The notes under the pieces: model-generated
Databases searched by the model: none
Told to the model about the DNA's origin: nothing
Seen by the model: the letters and a program-made list of their open reading frames with translations, nothing else
Shown here: positions 49,777 through 58,897 of the stretch, one piece after another
Layout: every line of letters starts with the position of its first letter
Position numbering within the stretch: the stretch's first letter is position 1
Made by a program: the position numbers and the translations under genes
Origin: Pseudomonas soli
Lineage (GTDB): Bacteria > Pseudomonadota > Gammaproteobacteria > Pseudomonadales > Pseudomonadaceae
Direction: 5' to 3'
DNA length: 64,000 nt
Assembly (NCBI RefSeq): GCF_900110655.1
Contig: NZ_FOEQ01000012.1
Location: 62,001 to 126,000, forward strand

Positions 49777-51117
49777 ATGAGCAGAAAATACTTTGGTACC
49801 GATGGTATCCGTGGTCGCGTTGGCCAGTTCCCCATCACCCCGGACTTCATGCTGAAACTCGGCTGGGCGGCGGGCATGGCCTTCCGCAAGCAAGGCAATT
49901 GCCGTGTGCTGGTGGGCAAGGACACCCGTATCTCGGGCTATATGTTCGAATCCGCGCTGGAGGCCGGACTGTCTGCGGCCGGCGCCGACGTGATGCTGCT
50001 CGGGCCGATGCCGACGCCTGCCATCGCCTACCTGACCCGCACCTTCCATGCCGAAGCGGGTATCGTCATCAGTGCTTCGCACAATCCGCATGATGACAAC
50101 GGCATCAAGTTCTTCTCCGGTGCCGGTACCAAGCTGCCGGACGAAGTCGAGCTGATGATCGAGGAACTGCTCGACCAGCCGATGACCGTCGTCGAGTCCA
50201 GCAAGCTGGGCAAGGTTTCGCGCATCAACGACGCGGCGGGGCGCTACATCGAGTTCTGCAAGAGCAGCGTGCCCAGCAGCACCAGTTTCGAAGGCCTCAA
50301 GATCGTGGTGGACTGCGCGCATGGTGCCACCTACAAGGTGGCGCCGAGTGTGTTCCGTGAGCTGGGTGCCGACGTTACCGTGCTCCACGCCGCACCGGAT
50401 GGTCTGAACATCAACGAAAACTGCGGTTCGACCCATATCGAGTCGCTGCAGGCGGCGGTGCTGGTCGGACATGCGGACATCGGCATCGCCTTCGACGGCG
50501 ACGGTGACCGTGTGTTGATGGTCGATCATACCGGCACCATCGTCGATGGCGACGAGCTGCTGTTCATCATCGGTCGCGACATGCAGGAGCGCGGCAAGCT
50601 GCAAGGCGGCGTGGTCGGAACGCTGATGAGCAACCTGGGTCTGGAGTTGGCGTTCAAGGAGCTTGATATTCCGTTCGTGCGCGCCAAGGTTGGTGATCGC
50701 TACGTGATGGCCGAGCTGCTCGAACGCGAATGGCTGCTGGGTGGTGAAAATTCCGGGCATGTCGTCTGCGGCAGCCACACCACCACGGGAGATGCGATCA
50801 TCGCCGCGCTGCAAGTGCTGATGGCGCTCAAGCGCCGTGGCGAGAACCTCGCCCAGGCCCGCCAGGCGGTGCGCAAGTGCCCGCAGGTGCTGATCAACGT
50901 GCGCTTTGCCGCGGGCAAGAGCGATCCCCTGGAAAACCCGTTGGTCAAAGAGGCCAGCGCCAAGGCGACCGAGGCCATGGCCGGTCGCGGTCGAGTGCTG
51001 CTGCGCAAGTCCGGTACCGAGCCGTTGGTGCGGGTGATGGTCGAAGGTGATGACGAAACCCAGGTGCGCGGCCATGCCGAGGCCCTGGCCAAGCTCGTTG
51101 AAGAAGTTTGTGCCTGA
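49777..51117 (+). CDS. glmM: Phosphoglucosamine mutase GlmM
   Basis: 446 residues of the alpha-phosphohexomutase family. The phosphoserine is S101 in SASHNPHDDNG; the metal loop is FDGDGDRVLMVD near 238, and the C-terminal phosphate loop RKSGTEPLVRVM is near 410. It makes glucosamine-1-phosphate for peptidoglycan and LPS. Third gene of ftsH-folP-glmM. Confidence 0.98.
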   Translation: MSRKYFGTDGIRGRVGQFPITPDFMLKLGWAAGMAFRKQGNCRVLVGKDTRISGYMFESALEAGLSAAGADVMLLGPMPTPAIAYLTRTFHAEAGIVISASHNPHDDNGIKFFSGAGTKLPDEVELMIEELLDQPMTVVESSKLGKVSRINDAAGRYIEFCKSSVPSSTSFEGLKIVVDCAHGATYKVAPSVFRELGADVTVLHAAPDGLNINENCGSTHIESLQAAVLVGHADIGIAFDGDGDRVLMVDHTGTIVDGDELLFIIGRDMQERGKLQGGVVGTLMSNLGLELAFKELDIPFVRAKVGDRYVMAELLEREWLLGGENSGHVVCGSHTTTGDAIIAALQVLMALKRRGENLAQARQAVRKCPQVLINVRFAAGKSDPLENPLVKEASAKATEAMAGRGRVLLRKSGTEPLVRVMVEGDDETQVRGHAEALAKLVEEVCA

Positions 51118-51183
51118 AAGAGGCTTGCCAGCGCAGATCGGGTTGGGTAAGATCTGCGCCCACTTTGACCGACGAGGTAAAGC

Positions 51184-51939
51184 ATGCGTCGCCCCATGGT
51201 AGCTGGTAACTGGAAGATGCACGGTACCCGCGCCAGCGTCGCTGAGCTGACTCAGGGGTTGGGCAAAATGCTCATTCCCGACGGTATCGAAGTCGCGGTG
51301 TTTCCACCGGCCCTGTTCATCAATGAAGTTGTTGATGGGCTGAAAGGCAAGGGGATCATCGTTGGAGCACAGAATTCTGCGGTACAGCCCGAACAGGGTG
51401 CACTGACCGGTGAAGTTGCACCGAGTCAGTTGTCAGAAGTCGGTTGCAAGTTGGTGTTGATCGGCCATTCGGAGCGTCGCCAAATTATCGGTGAAAGCGA
51501 CGAAGTGCTGAATCAAAAGTTTGCAGCCGCACAGAAAAGTGGTTTGACGCCAGTGCTCTGTGTAGGGGAAACTCTCGCCGAGCGTGAAGCAGGCAAGACG
51601 CTAGAAGTTGTAGGGCGTCAACTAAGCAGTGTAATCGACGTGTTCGGTATCGCCGCTTTTGCCAATGCAGTAATTGCCTATGAGCCTGTTTGGGCCATTG
51701 GTACAGGTTTGACGGCCTCGCCCCAGCAAGCCCAGGATGTGCATGCAGCCATCCGCAAGCAGTTGGCGGAAAAGGACGCCGAAGTTGCCCGCAAGGTGCG
51801 GCTTCTCTACGGCGGCAGCGTGAAGGCGGCTAATGCGGCCGAACTGTTCGGCATGCCGGATATCGATGGGGGGCTCATTGGTGGAGCGTCCCTGAATGCA
51901 GACGAATTCGGTGCAATTTGTCGCGCCGCAGGAAACTGA
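51184..51939 (+). CDS. tpiA: Triosephosphate isomerase TpiA
   Basis: 251 residues; catalytic K11 (GNWKMHG), H95 (LIGHSERR) and E167 (AYEPVWAIGTG) are intact. It interconverts dihydroxyacetone phosphate and glyceraldehyde-3-phosphate. Its middle section uses codons poorer in G and C than the neighbours (some 60-base lines are 43-48 percent GC), the start of a low-GC tract that continues through secG. secG begins three bases after the stop. Confidence 0.97.
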   Translation: MRRPMVAGNWKMHGTRASVAELTQGLGKMLIPDGIEVAVFPPALFINEVVDGLKGKGIIVGAQNSAVQPEQGALTGEVAPSQLSEVGCKLVLIGHSERRQIIGESDEVLNQKFAAAQKSGLTPVLCVGETLAEREAGKTLEVVGRQLSSVIDVFGIAAFANAVIAYEPVWAIGTGLTASPQQAQDVHAAIRKQLAEKDAEVARKVRLLYGGSVKAANAAELFGMPDIDGGLIGGASLNADEFGAICRAAGN

Positions 51940-51942
51940 AAA

Positions 51943-52335
51943 ATGCTGGAAACAGTCGTAGTTGTTTTTCATCTGTTGGCAGCACTGTCACTGGTAGTCA
52001 TGGTGCTGCTGCAACAGGGTAAAGGTGCGGAAGCAGGTGCATCTTTCGGCGCAGGTGCTTCAAATACTGTGTTCGGAAGTCAAGGTTCCGCTACCTTTTT
52101 GAGTAAAGTTACTGCTATACTTGCTGCCACTTTCTTTTTGACTGCACTTGGGTTAGGATACTTCGCCAAGCAGCAAGCACACCAGCTGACTCAAGCCGGT
52201 TTGCCAGATCCAGCAGTGCTGGAAGTCAAAGAGCCAAAGCCGGCAGTCAATGATGATGTACCGGTGCTCCAGCAGCAGAAGAGCGAAACCACCAACTCTG
52301 GTGATGTACCTCCTCCAGCCAAAGAGCAGCAGTAA
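51943..52335 (+). CDS. secG: Protein-export membrane protein SecG
   Basis: 130 residues with two transmembrane helices (about 2-22 and 52-72), the loop LLQQGKGAEAGASFGAG between them, and a Pro/Lys-rich C-terminal tail. It is the small third subunit of the SecYEG channel. Low GC for this genome, like the end of tpiA. A tRNA-Leu gene begins 20 bases after the stop, the conserved secG-leu tRNA order. Confidence 0.95.
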   Translation: MLETVVVVFHLLAALSLVVMVLLQQGKGAEAGASFGAGASNTVFGSQGSATFLSKVTAILAATFFLTALGLGYFAKQQAHQLTQAGLPDPAVLEVKEPKPAVNDDVPVLQQQKSETTNSGDVPPPAKEQQ

Positions 52336-52355
52336 CGGGTTTCAAATGTAGTATT

Positions 52356-52441
52356 GCCGAGGTGGTGGAATTGGTAGACACGCAACCTTGAGGTGGTTGT
52401 GCCCATAGGGTGTAGGGGTTCGAGTCCCCTTCTCGGTACCA
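52356..52441 (+). tRNA. tRNA-Leu (anticodon GAG)
   Basis: 86 bases including an encoded CCA. The acceptor stem GCCGAGG pairs with TCTCGGT, the anticodon stem CAACC/GGTTG encloses loop TTGAGGT with anticodon GAG, a long type II variable arm follows, and the T-arm is AGGGGTTCGAGTCCCCT. Probably co-transcribed with secG; a terminator follows 14 bases later. Confidence 0.96.
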
Positions 52442-52454
52442 ATTGAAGCATGAG

Positions 52455-52475
52455 AGCCCGCTTTAGCGGGCTTTC
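52455..52475 (+). terminator. Terminator after tRNA-Leu
   Basis: Stem AGCCCGC and GCGGGCT around a TTTA loop, followed by TTCTTG. Ends the secG-tRNA-Leu transcript. Confidence 0.8.
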
Positions 52476-52493
52476 TTGCAGGTGGAGGTCGGA

Positions 52494-52523
52494 TTGACCC
52501 AGCACTGGGTTCAGTCTTATACT
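52494..52523 (+). promoter_or_regulatory. Sigma-70 promoter of the tRNA-fMet operon
   Basis: -35 TTGACC (52494-52499) and -10 TATACT (52518-52523) with an 18-base spacer, 16 bases before the mature tRNA. The GC-rich bases after the -10 (TTCGCCCC) resemble a stringent discriminator. Confidence 0.75.
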
Positions 52524-52539
52524 TTCGCCCCAGCTTTGT

Positions 52540-52616
<77 letters not shown>

Positions 52617-52626
52617 GCTTCAGCAG

Positions 52627-52648
52627 AGCCCCTTTTCAGGGGCTTTTT
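52627..52648 (+). terminator. First terminator after tRNA-fMet
   Basis: Stem AGCCCC and GGGGCT with a six-base loop, then TTTTT. Located 10 bases past the tRNA. Confidence 0.8.
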
Positions 52649-52694
52649 GCTAGCCGAACAGTTTTGGCGTCGTTGTCCAACGGCGCTTTCAGGG

Positions 52695-52717
52695 ATGGGC
52701 GCTTCGCCCATTTTTTA
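52695..52717 (+). terminator. Second hairpin/T-run just before rimP, possible attenuator
   Basis: Stem ATGGGCG and CGCCCAT with a three-base loop merges into TTTTTTATTT. It lies only 28 bases before the rimP start, so transcripts from the tRNA promoter must read through two such signals to reach nusA and infB. Confidence 0.75.
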
Positions 52718-52745
52718 TTTGCACAGCATGCACGAGGGGGTTCAG

Positions 52746-53204
52746 GTGTCGAGCAAGCTAGAACAGTTGCAGGCCTTGTTGGCCCCGGTTGTCGAGGGCC
52801 TGGGCTACCAATGCTGGGGGATCGAATACGTCTCCCAAGGCAAGCATTCGGTACTGCGTATCTACATCGACAAGGAAGGCGGCATCCTGGTGGAAGACTG
52901 CGAAGCCGTCAGCCGTCAGGCCAGCGCCATCCTCGATGTGGAAGATCCGATCAGCTCTGAATATACCCTCGAGGTGTCCTCTCCAGGCATGGACCGCCCG
53001 CTGTTCACGTTAGAACAGTTTGCAGCGCATGCCGGCGAGCAGGTGAAGATCAAGCTGCGTACGCCCTTCGAGGGCCGTCGTAACTTCCAGGGCCTTCTCC
53101 GCGGTGTGGAGGAACAGGATGTGGTGGTGCAAGTGGACCAGCACGAGTTCCTGTTGCCGATCGACTCGATCGACAAGGCCAATATTATTCCCAGTTTTGA
53201 CTGA
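52746..53204 (+). CDS. rimP: Ribosome maturation factor RimP
   Basis: 152 residues, standard length. N-terminal alpha/beta domain with EDCEAVSRQASAILDVEDPI (about 41-60) and a C-terminal SH3-like domain. Needed for 30S assembly. GTG at 52746 is chosen because a GAGGGGG site lies just upstream and the protein then starts MSSKLEQLQ like its relatives. First protein gene of the nusA-infB operon. Confidence 0.95.
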   Translation: MSSKLEQLQALLAPVVEGLGYQCWGIEYVSQGKHSVLRIYIDKEGGILVEDCEAVSRQASAILDVEDPISSEYTLEVSSPGMDRPLFTLEQFAAHAGEQVKIKLRTPFEGRRNFQGLLRGVEEQDVVVQVDQHEFLLPIDSIDKANIIPSFD

Positions 53205-53263
53205 GACGTGCCGGGCCCGGCGGATGTTCCGGGGCCAATGGCTTGCGCAAGGCGAGGCGTACG

Positions 53264-54745
53264 ATGAGCAAAGAAGTACTGCTGGTTGTTGAATCGGTAT
53301 CCAACGAGAAAGGTGTACCGCCAGGCGTCATTTTCGAAGCGCTGGAAGTGGCCCTGGCCACTGCAACCAAAAAACGTTTTGAGGACGAAGTCGACCTGCG
53401 TGTGGAAATCAACCGCCACACCGGTAGCTACGAGACCTTCCGCCGCTGGACCGTGGTCGACGAAAACGACCTGGACGATCCGGCGATCGAGACCTGGCTG
53501 GAAAAGATCCAGGACACGCACCCGGATGCCAAGATCGGTGACGTGATCGAAGAGAAGATCGAGTCGATCGAGTTCGGTCGCATCGCCGCGCAGACCGCCA
53601 AGCAGGTCATCGTGCAGAAGGTCCGTGAGGCCGAGCGCGCCCAGGTGGTCGATGCCTACCGCGAGCGCGTGGGCGAGATCATCTCCGGTACCGTCAAGAA
53701 GGTCACCCGCGACAACGTCATCGTCGACCTGGGCAACAATGCCGAGGCGCTGCTGGCGCGCGAAGACATCATTCCCCGTGAGACCTTCCGTGTCGGCGTG
53801 CGCCTGCGTGCGCTGCTCAAGGAAATCCGCACCGAGAACCGCGGCCCACAGCTGATCCTGTCGCGCACCGCGCCGCAGATGCTGATCGAGCTGTTCCGCA
53901 TCGAAGTGCCGGAAATCGCCGAAGGCCTCATCGAAGTCATGGCCGCGTCCCGTGATCCGGGTTCGCGTGCCAAGATCGCCGTCCGCTCCAAGGACAAGCG
54001 CATCGACCCGCAGGGTGCCTGTATCGGCATGCGTGGTTCGCGCGTCCAGGCCGTATCCGGCGAGCTGGGTGGCGAGCGTGTGGATATCGTCCTCTGGGAC
54101 GAGAACCCGGCGCAGTTCGTCATCAACGCCATGTCGCCGGCAGAGGTTGCCGCGATCATCGTTGACGAGGACGCCCATGCGATGGATATCGCCGTTGCCG
54201 AGGACAACCTGGCCCAGGCGATTGGCCGTGGTGGCCAGAACGTCCGCCTGGCCAGCCAGCTGACCGCCTGGACCCTGAACGTGATGACCGAGAAGGACAT
54301 CCAGGCCAAGCAGCAAGCTGAAACCGGCGACATCCTGCGTAATTTTGTCGAGGAACTGGAAGTCGACGAGGAGCTGGCGCAAGTGCTGGTCGACGAAGGC
54401 TTTACCAGTCTCGAAGAAATTGCCTACGTACCGTTGGAAGAAATGCTCAACATCGATGGCTTTGACGAGGAAATCGTCAATGAGCTCCGCGCTCGAGCCA
54501 AGGACCGTTTGTTGACCAAGGCCATCGCTACCGAAGAAAAACTGGCAGACGCCCATCCGGCCGAAGACCTGCTCTCCCTCGAGGGCATGGACAAGGACCT
54601 GGCGGCGGAACTGGCGGTGCGCGGCGTGGTTAACCGCGAAGACCTGGCCGAGCAGTCGATCGACGACCTGCTCGACATCGACGGCATCGACGAAGAGCGT
54701 GCCGGCAAGTTGATCATGGCCGCCCGAGCCCACTGGTTCGAGTAA
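53264..54745 (+). CDS. nusA: Transcription termination/antitermination factor NusA
   Basis: 493 residues. N-terminal polymerase-binding domain (about 1-130), S1 domain (about 135-200), two KH domains (about 200-345, with GACIGMRGSRVQAV and AIGRGGQNVRLA), and two C-terminal acidic helix-hairpin repeats (about 360-490). The start at 53264 (MSKEVLLVVE) has a GGCGAGG site. NusA modulates pausing and probably affects read-through of its own leader terminators. Confidence 0.98.
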   Translation: MSKEVLLVVESVSNEKGVPPGVIFEALEVALATATKKRFEDEVDLRVEINRHTGSYETFRRWTVVDENDLDDPAIETWLEKIQDTHPDAKIGDVIEEKIESIEFGRIAAQTAKQVIVQKVREAERAQVVDAYRERVGEIISGTVKKVTRDNVIVDLGNNAEALLAREDIIPRETFRVGVRLRALLKEIRTENRGPQLILSRTAPQMLIELFRIEVPEIAEGLIEVMAASRDPGSRAKIAVRSKDKRIDPQGACIGMRGSRVQAVSGELGGERVDIVLWDENPAQFVINAMSPAEVAAIIVDEDAHAMDIAVAEDNLAQAIGRGGQNVRLASQLTAWTLNVMTEKDIQAKQQAETGDILRNFVEELEVDEELAQVLVDEGFTSLEEIAYVPLEEMLNIDGFDEEIVNELRARAKDRLLTKAIATEEKLADAHPAEDLLSLEGMDKDLAAELAVRGVVNREDLAEQSIDDLLDIDGIDEERAGKLIMAARAHWFE

Positions 54746-54772
54746 TTAGGCGCGGCCTGAGGAGAGAAGTGC

Positions 54773-57310
54773 ATGACGCAAGTCACGGTGAAAGAACTGG
54801 CCCAAGAGGTCGAGGCACCGGTAGAGCGCCTGCTGCAGCAGATGCGTGAGGCAGGTCTGCCGCACACCGACGCCGGTCAGGTAGTGACCGACAATGAGAA
54901 GCAGACCCTGCTGACTCATTTGAAGAGCAGCCACAAGAGCAAGGCGGAAGAGCCGCGCAAGATTACCTTGCAGCGCAAGACCACCAGCACTCTGCGTGTC
55001 GCCGGTAGCAAGAGCATCAGCGTAGAAGTACGCAAGAAGAAAGTATTCGTGCAGCGCAGCCCGGAAGAGATCCAGGCTGAGCAGAAGCGCGAACAGGAAG
55101 AGCGCCGTGCGGCTGAGAACGCAGCCCGCGAGAAAGTCGAAGCCGAAGTCCGCCAGCGCAACGAGGAGCAGGCACGCCGTCAGGCCGCTGAAGCTCCGAC
55201 CGCCGCGCCAGCGGCCAAGGCTGAGCCTGTTGCCGTTGCCGCTCCGGTAGTGGCCAACGCGCCGGTATCCGAAGACGCCGCTGCGCGTGCTGCCGAACGC
55301 AAGAAAGACGAGACTCGTCGCAACGAGAGCCGTAGCCGTGATGACGATCGTCGCGGTGGTGGCCAGGCTACCGCCGGCCGCGGCGAAGCGCCGCGCATGT
55401 CGGTCAAGGTCAAGGTCAAGGAGAAGGAAAAGGCTCCGACTCCGCGCGCCGCGCCGCGTACCACCGATGAAGAAAGCGATGGCTTCCGTCGCCGCGGTGG
55501 CAAGGGTAAAGGCAAGAAGCGCAATGCCCATGGCTTCCAGAGCCCGACTGGCCCGGTTATCCGTGACGTGGCGATTGGCGAGACCATCACGGTCTCCGAT
55601 CTGGCCAACCAGATGTCCGTCAAGGGCGCTGAAGTGGTCAAGTTCATGTTCAAGATGGGTACCCCGGTCACCATCAACCAGGTGCTCGACCAGGAAACCG
55701 CTCAGCTGGTAGCAGAAGAGCTGGGCCACAAGGTCACCCTGATCAGCGACACCGCCCTGGAAGACTCCCTGGCCGAATCGCTGAAGTTCGAAGGCGAGAC
55801 CACTTCGCGTGCGCCGGTCGTGACCGTCATGGGCCACGTCGACCACGGCAAGACCTCGCTGCTCGACTACATCCGTCGTGCCAAGGTTGCTGCTGGCGAG
55901 GCCGGTGGTATCACCCAGCACATCGGTGCGTACCACGTCGAAACCGACCGTGGCATGGTTACCTTCCTCGACACCCCTGGTCACGCTGCGTTTACGCAAA
56001 TGCGCGCCCGTGGTGCCAAGGCGACCGACATCGTCATCCTGGTGGTGGCGGCGGACGATGGCGTGATGCCGCAGACCCGCGAAGCCGTGCAGCATGCCAA
56101 GGCAGCTGGCGTACCGCTGGTTGTTGCAGTGAACAAGATCGACAAGCCAGGCGCAGACCTCGACCGCATTCGCAACGAGCTGTCCGTCGAAGGCGTGACC
56201 TCCGAGGAATGGGGTGGTGACACGCCGTTCGTCAAGGTTTCGGCGAAGATGGGTACCGGCGTCGACGAACTGCTCGAAGCGGTACTGCTGCAGGCCGAGA
56301 TCCTCGAACTCAAGGCCACCCCGACCGCACCTGGTCGTGGTGTCGTGGTCGAGTCGCGTCTGGACAAGGGCCGTGGCCCGGTGGCGACCATCCTGGTTCA
56401 GGACGGTACCCTGCGTCAGGGCGACATGGTCCTGGTCGGCTCCAACTATGGCCGCGTGCGTGCCATGCTCGACGAGAACGGCAAGCCTGTGAAGGAAGCC
56501 GGCCCGTCGATCCCGGTCGAGATCCTCGGCCTGGATGGTACGCCGGACGCCGGTGAAGAGATGTCGGTGGTTGCAGACGAGAAGAAAGCGCGTGAAGTTG
56601 CGCTGTTCCGTCAAGGCAAGTTCCGCGAGGTCAAGCTGGCCCGTGCTCACGCCGGCAAGCTGGAAAACATCTTCGAGACCATGGGTCAGGAAGAGAAGAA
56701 GACCCTCAACATCGTCCTCAAGACCGACGTGCGCGGTTCCCTCGAGGCGCTGCAAGGTTCGCTCGGCGGCCTGGGCAACGACGAGGTTCAGGTTCGCGTC
56801 ATCGGTGGCGGCGTCGGTGGTATCACCGAAAGCGATGCCAACCTGGCGCTGGCGTCCAATGCTGTACTGTTCGGCTTCAACGTGCGTGCCGATGCCGGCG
56901 CGCGCAAGATCGTCGAGCAGGAAGGTCTGGATATGCGTTACTACAACGTGATCTACGACATCATCGAAGACGTCAAGAAAGCCCTGACCGGCATGCTCGG
57001 CAGCGATGTTCGCGAGAACATCCTGGGTGTCGCCGAAGTCCGTGACGTGTTCCGTTCGCCGAAGTTCGGCGCCATCGCTGGCTGTATGGTCATCGAGGGT
57101 ACCGTGTACCGCAACCGTCCGATCCGCGTTCTGCGCGACGACGTGGTGATCTTCGAAGGCGAGCTGGAATCGCTGCGTCGCTTCAAGGACGATGCCTCCG
57201 AAGTACGCAACGGCATGGAGTGCGGTATTGGCGTCAAGAGCTACAACGACGTCAAGGTCGGCGACAAGATCGAAGTGTTCGAGAAAGTCCAGGTGGCTCG
57301 TACCCTGTAA
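54773..57310 (+). CDS. infB: Translation initiation factor IF-2
   Basis: 845 residues. IF2_N domains at the start and around 270-330, joined by a long charged, Ala/Lys/Arg/Glu-rich linker (about 90-260). The GTPase domain has G1 GHVDHGKTS (about 354), G3 DTPGH and G4 NKID, and the domains that bind fMet-tRNA follow. It brings the initiator tRNA, encoded 2 kb upstream, to the 30S subunit. 27 bases after nusA. Confidence 0.98.
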   Translation: MTQVTVKELAQEVEAPVERLLQQMREAGLPHTDAGQVVTDNEKQTLLTHLKSSHKSKAEEPRKITLQRKTTSTLRVAGSKSISVEVRKKKVFVQRSPEEIQAEQKREQEERRAAENAAREKVEAEVRQRNEEQARRQAAEAPTAAPAAKAEPVAVAAPVVANAPVSEDAAARAAERKKDETRRNESRSRDDDRRGGGQATAGRGEAPRMSVKVKVKEKEKAPTPRAAPRTTDEESDGFRRRGGKGKGKKRNAHGFQSPTGPVIRDVAIGETITVSDLANQMSVKGAEVVKFMFKMGTPVTINQVLDQETAQLVAEELGHKVTLISDTALEDSLAESLKFEGETTSRAPVVTVMGHVDHGKTSLLDYIRRAKVAAGEAGGITQHIGAYHVETDRGMVTFLDTPGHAAFTQMRARGAKATDIVILVVAADDGVMPQTREAVQHAKAAGVPLVVAVNKIDKPGADLDRIRNELSVEGVTSEEWGGDTPFVKVSAKMGTGVDELLEAVLLQAEILELKATPTAPGRGVVVESRLDKGRGPVATILVQDGTLRQGDMVLVGSNYGRVRAMLDENGKPVKEAGPSIPVEILGLDGTPDAGEEMSVVADEKKAREVALFRQGKFREVKLARAHAGKLENIFETMGQEEKKTLNIVLKTDVRGSLEALQGSLGGLGNDEVQVRVIGGGVGGITESDANLALASNAVLFGFNVRADAGARKIVEQEGLDMRYYNVIYDIIEDVKKALTGMLGSDVRENILGVAEVRDVFRSPKFGAIAGCMVIEGTVYRNRPIRVLRDDVVIFEGELESLRRFKDDASEVRNGMECGIGVKSYNDVKVGDKIEVFEKVQVARTL

Positions 57311-57367
57311 GGGCCGAGCGTGGTGCAGGACCCGCCCCAGGGCGGTTGCCTGAACCTCTGAAGGTAG

Positions 57368-57398
57368 CGCCCGGTCAGGCTTCGAGCTTGACCGGGCG
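57368..57398 (+). other. 10-bp hairpin between infB and rbfA
   Basis: Stem CGCCCGGTCA and TGACCGGGCG around an 11-base loop, 58 bases past infB and 29 bases before rbfA. The following GTTTGCC is not a proper T-run, so partial termination or RNase processing is possible. Confidence 0.55.
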
Positions 57399-57427
57399 TT
57401 TGCCGCTTTAAGATACAGGTAGCAAGA

Positions 57428-57826
57428 ATGGCAAAAGAATATAGCCGTACCCAACGTATCGGTGATCAGATGCAGCGTGAGCTGGCAGAGCTGATCCGCC
57501 GTGAAGTCAAAGACCCGCGTGTCGGCCTGGTGACCATCACCGCCGTCGACGTCAGCCGTGACCTGGGCCATGCCAAGGTCTTCATCACCGTCATGGGTGA
57601 AGAAACCCCGGACGCTGTCAAGCAGTCGCTCAAGGCCTTGAACAGCGCCGCCAGCTTCCTGCGACTGCACCTGGGCCGCTCGATGCAGCTGCGCAGCGTG
57701 CCGCAGCTGCATTTCCACTTCGATGAAAGCGTGAGCCGCGGTGTGCATCTGTCAGCGCTGATCGAGCGTGCGGTGGCCGAAGACCGCCAGCACCAGGATG
57801 CCGACGCGCCGGACACCAAGGAGTAA
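57428..57826 (+). CDS. rbfA: 30S ribosome-binding factor RbfA
   Basis: 132 residues, single KH-like domain (TQRIGDQMQRELAELIRREV at 9-28, LRSVPQLHFHFDES near 94). Cold-shock-linked 30S maturation factor. A good ribosome site lies upstream; its stop is immediately followed by truB with an AAGGAG site overlapping the rbfA end. Confidence 0.97.
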   Translation: MAKEYSRTQRIGDQMQRELAELIRREVKDPRVGLVTITAVDVSRDLGHAKVFITVMGEETPDAVKQSLKALNSAASFLRLHLGRSMQLRSVPQLHFHFDESVSRGVHLSALIERAVAEDRQHQDADAPDTKE

Positions 57827-57829
57827 GTG

Positions 57830-58747
57830 GTGGCCCAGGTCAAACGTATCCGCCGCAACGTCAGCGGCATCATCCTGCTCGACAAGCCGCTGGGGTTCAC
57901 CTCCAACGCTGCCCTGCAGAAGGTCCGCTGGCTGCTCAACGCCGAGAAGGCTGGCCACACCGGCAGCCTCGACCCGCTGGCCACCGGCGTGCTGCCGTTG
58001 TGCTTCGGGGAGGCCACCAAGTTCTCGCAGTACCTGCTCGATTCCGACAAGGGCTACGAGACGGTTATGCAGATGGGCCAGACCACCACCACCGGGGACG
58101 CCGAAGGCGAAGTGCTGAAGACCCGCGACGTGACCGTTGGTCGCGCCGACATCGAAGCTGTCATCCCGCGTTTTCGCGGTGAAATCCAGCAGGTGCCGCC
58201 GATGTACTCGGCCCTCAAGCGCGATGGCCAGCCGCTGTACAAACTGGCGCGCGCAGGAGAGGTAGTGGAGCGTGAGGCGCGTTCTGTTACTATTGGCCGG
58301 TTGGACCTGCTGGAGTGCGAAGGCACCCGGGCACGCCTGTCGGTTGGCTGCAGCAAGGGCACCTATATCCGCACCCTGGTGGAGGATATGGGCGAGGCGT
58401 TGGGCTGTGGTGCCTACGTCGCCGAGTTGCGCCGCACCCAGGCCGGCCCTTTCGAGCTGGCCCAGACCGTCACGCTCGAAGAGCTGGAACAGGCTCACGC
58501 CGAAGGTGGCAACGAAGCGCTCGATCGCTTCCTGATGCCCTCGGACAGCGGCTTGCAGGACTGGCCATTGGTGGTATTGTCCGAGCACAGCGCGTTCTAC
58601 TGGCTGCATGGCCAGGCAGTACGTGCGCCGGACGCACCGCAATTCGGCATGGTCCGCGTACAGGATCACAATGCCCGCTTCATCGGTATCGGTGAGGTGA
58701 GCGAAGACGGGCGCATTGCGCCGCGTCGACTGATTCGGTCGGAATGA
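57830..58747 (+). CDS. truB: tRNA pseudouridine-55 synthase TruB
   Basis: 305 residues. Catalytic Asp48 in GHTGSLDPLATGVLPLC, the same number as in E. coli when translation starts at GTG 57830. GTG 57827 is also possible, but is only three bases from the AAGGAG site. C-terminal PUA domain completes it. Makes pseudouridine 55 in the T-loop of tRNAs. Confidence 0.95.
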   Translation: MAQVKRIRRNVSGIILLDKPLGFTSNAALQKVRWLLNAEKAGHTGSLDPLATGVLPLCFGEATKFSQYLLDSDKGYETVMQMGQTTTTGDAEGEVLKTRDVTVGRADIEAVIPRFRGEIQQVPPMYSALKRDGQPLYKLARAGEVVEREARSVTIGRLDLLECEGTRARLSVGCSKGTYIRTLVEDMGEALGCGAYVAELRRTQAGPFELAQTVTLEELEQAHAEGGNEALDRFLMPSDSGLQDWPLVVLSEHSAFYWLHGQAVRAPDAPQFGMVRVQDHNARFIGIGEVSEDGRIAPRRLIRSE

Positions 58748-58897
58748 CCGATACCACAGGGCGAGGTCAACGCTTTGCCCTGCGGATTCGAGGATGGCTG
58801 TCAGTAGGCACGGTCATTACTCTTTTTATTAATACAGGGATCCAGTCCCTGGCCTATTGGACCCCGCTTGCGGGATCCGTTTATCAGGAGAAGCCAA

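Noticed and set aside
54746..57748. A 1000-codon antisense frame over infB and rbfA
   Set aside because: It is explained by strong third-position GC bias on the opposite strand; it has no ribosome site or domain.
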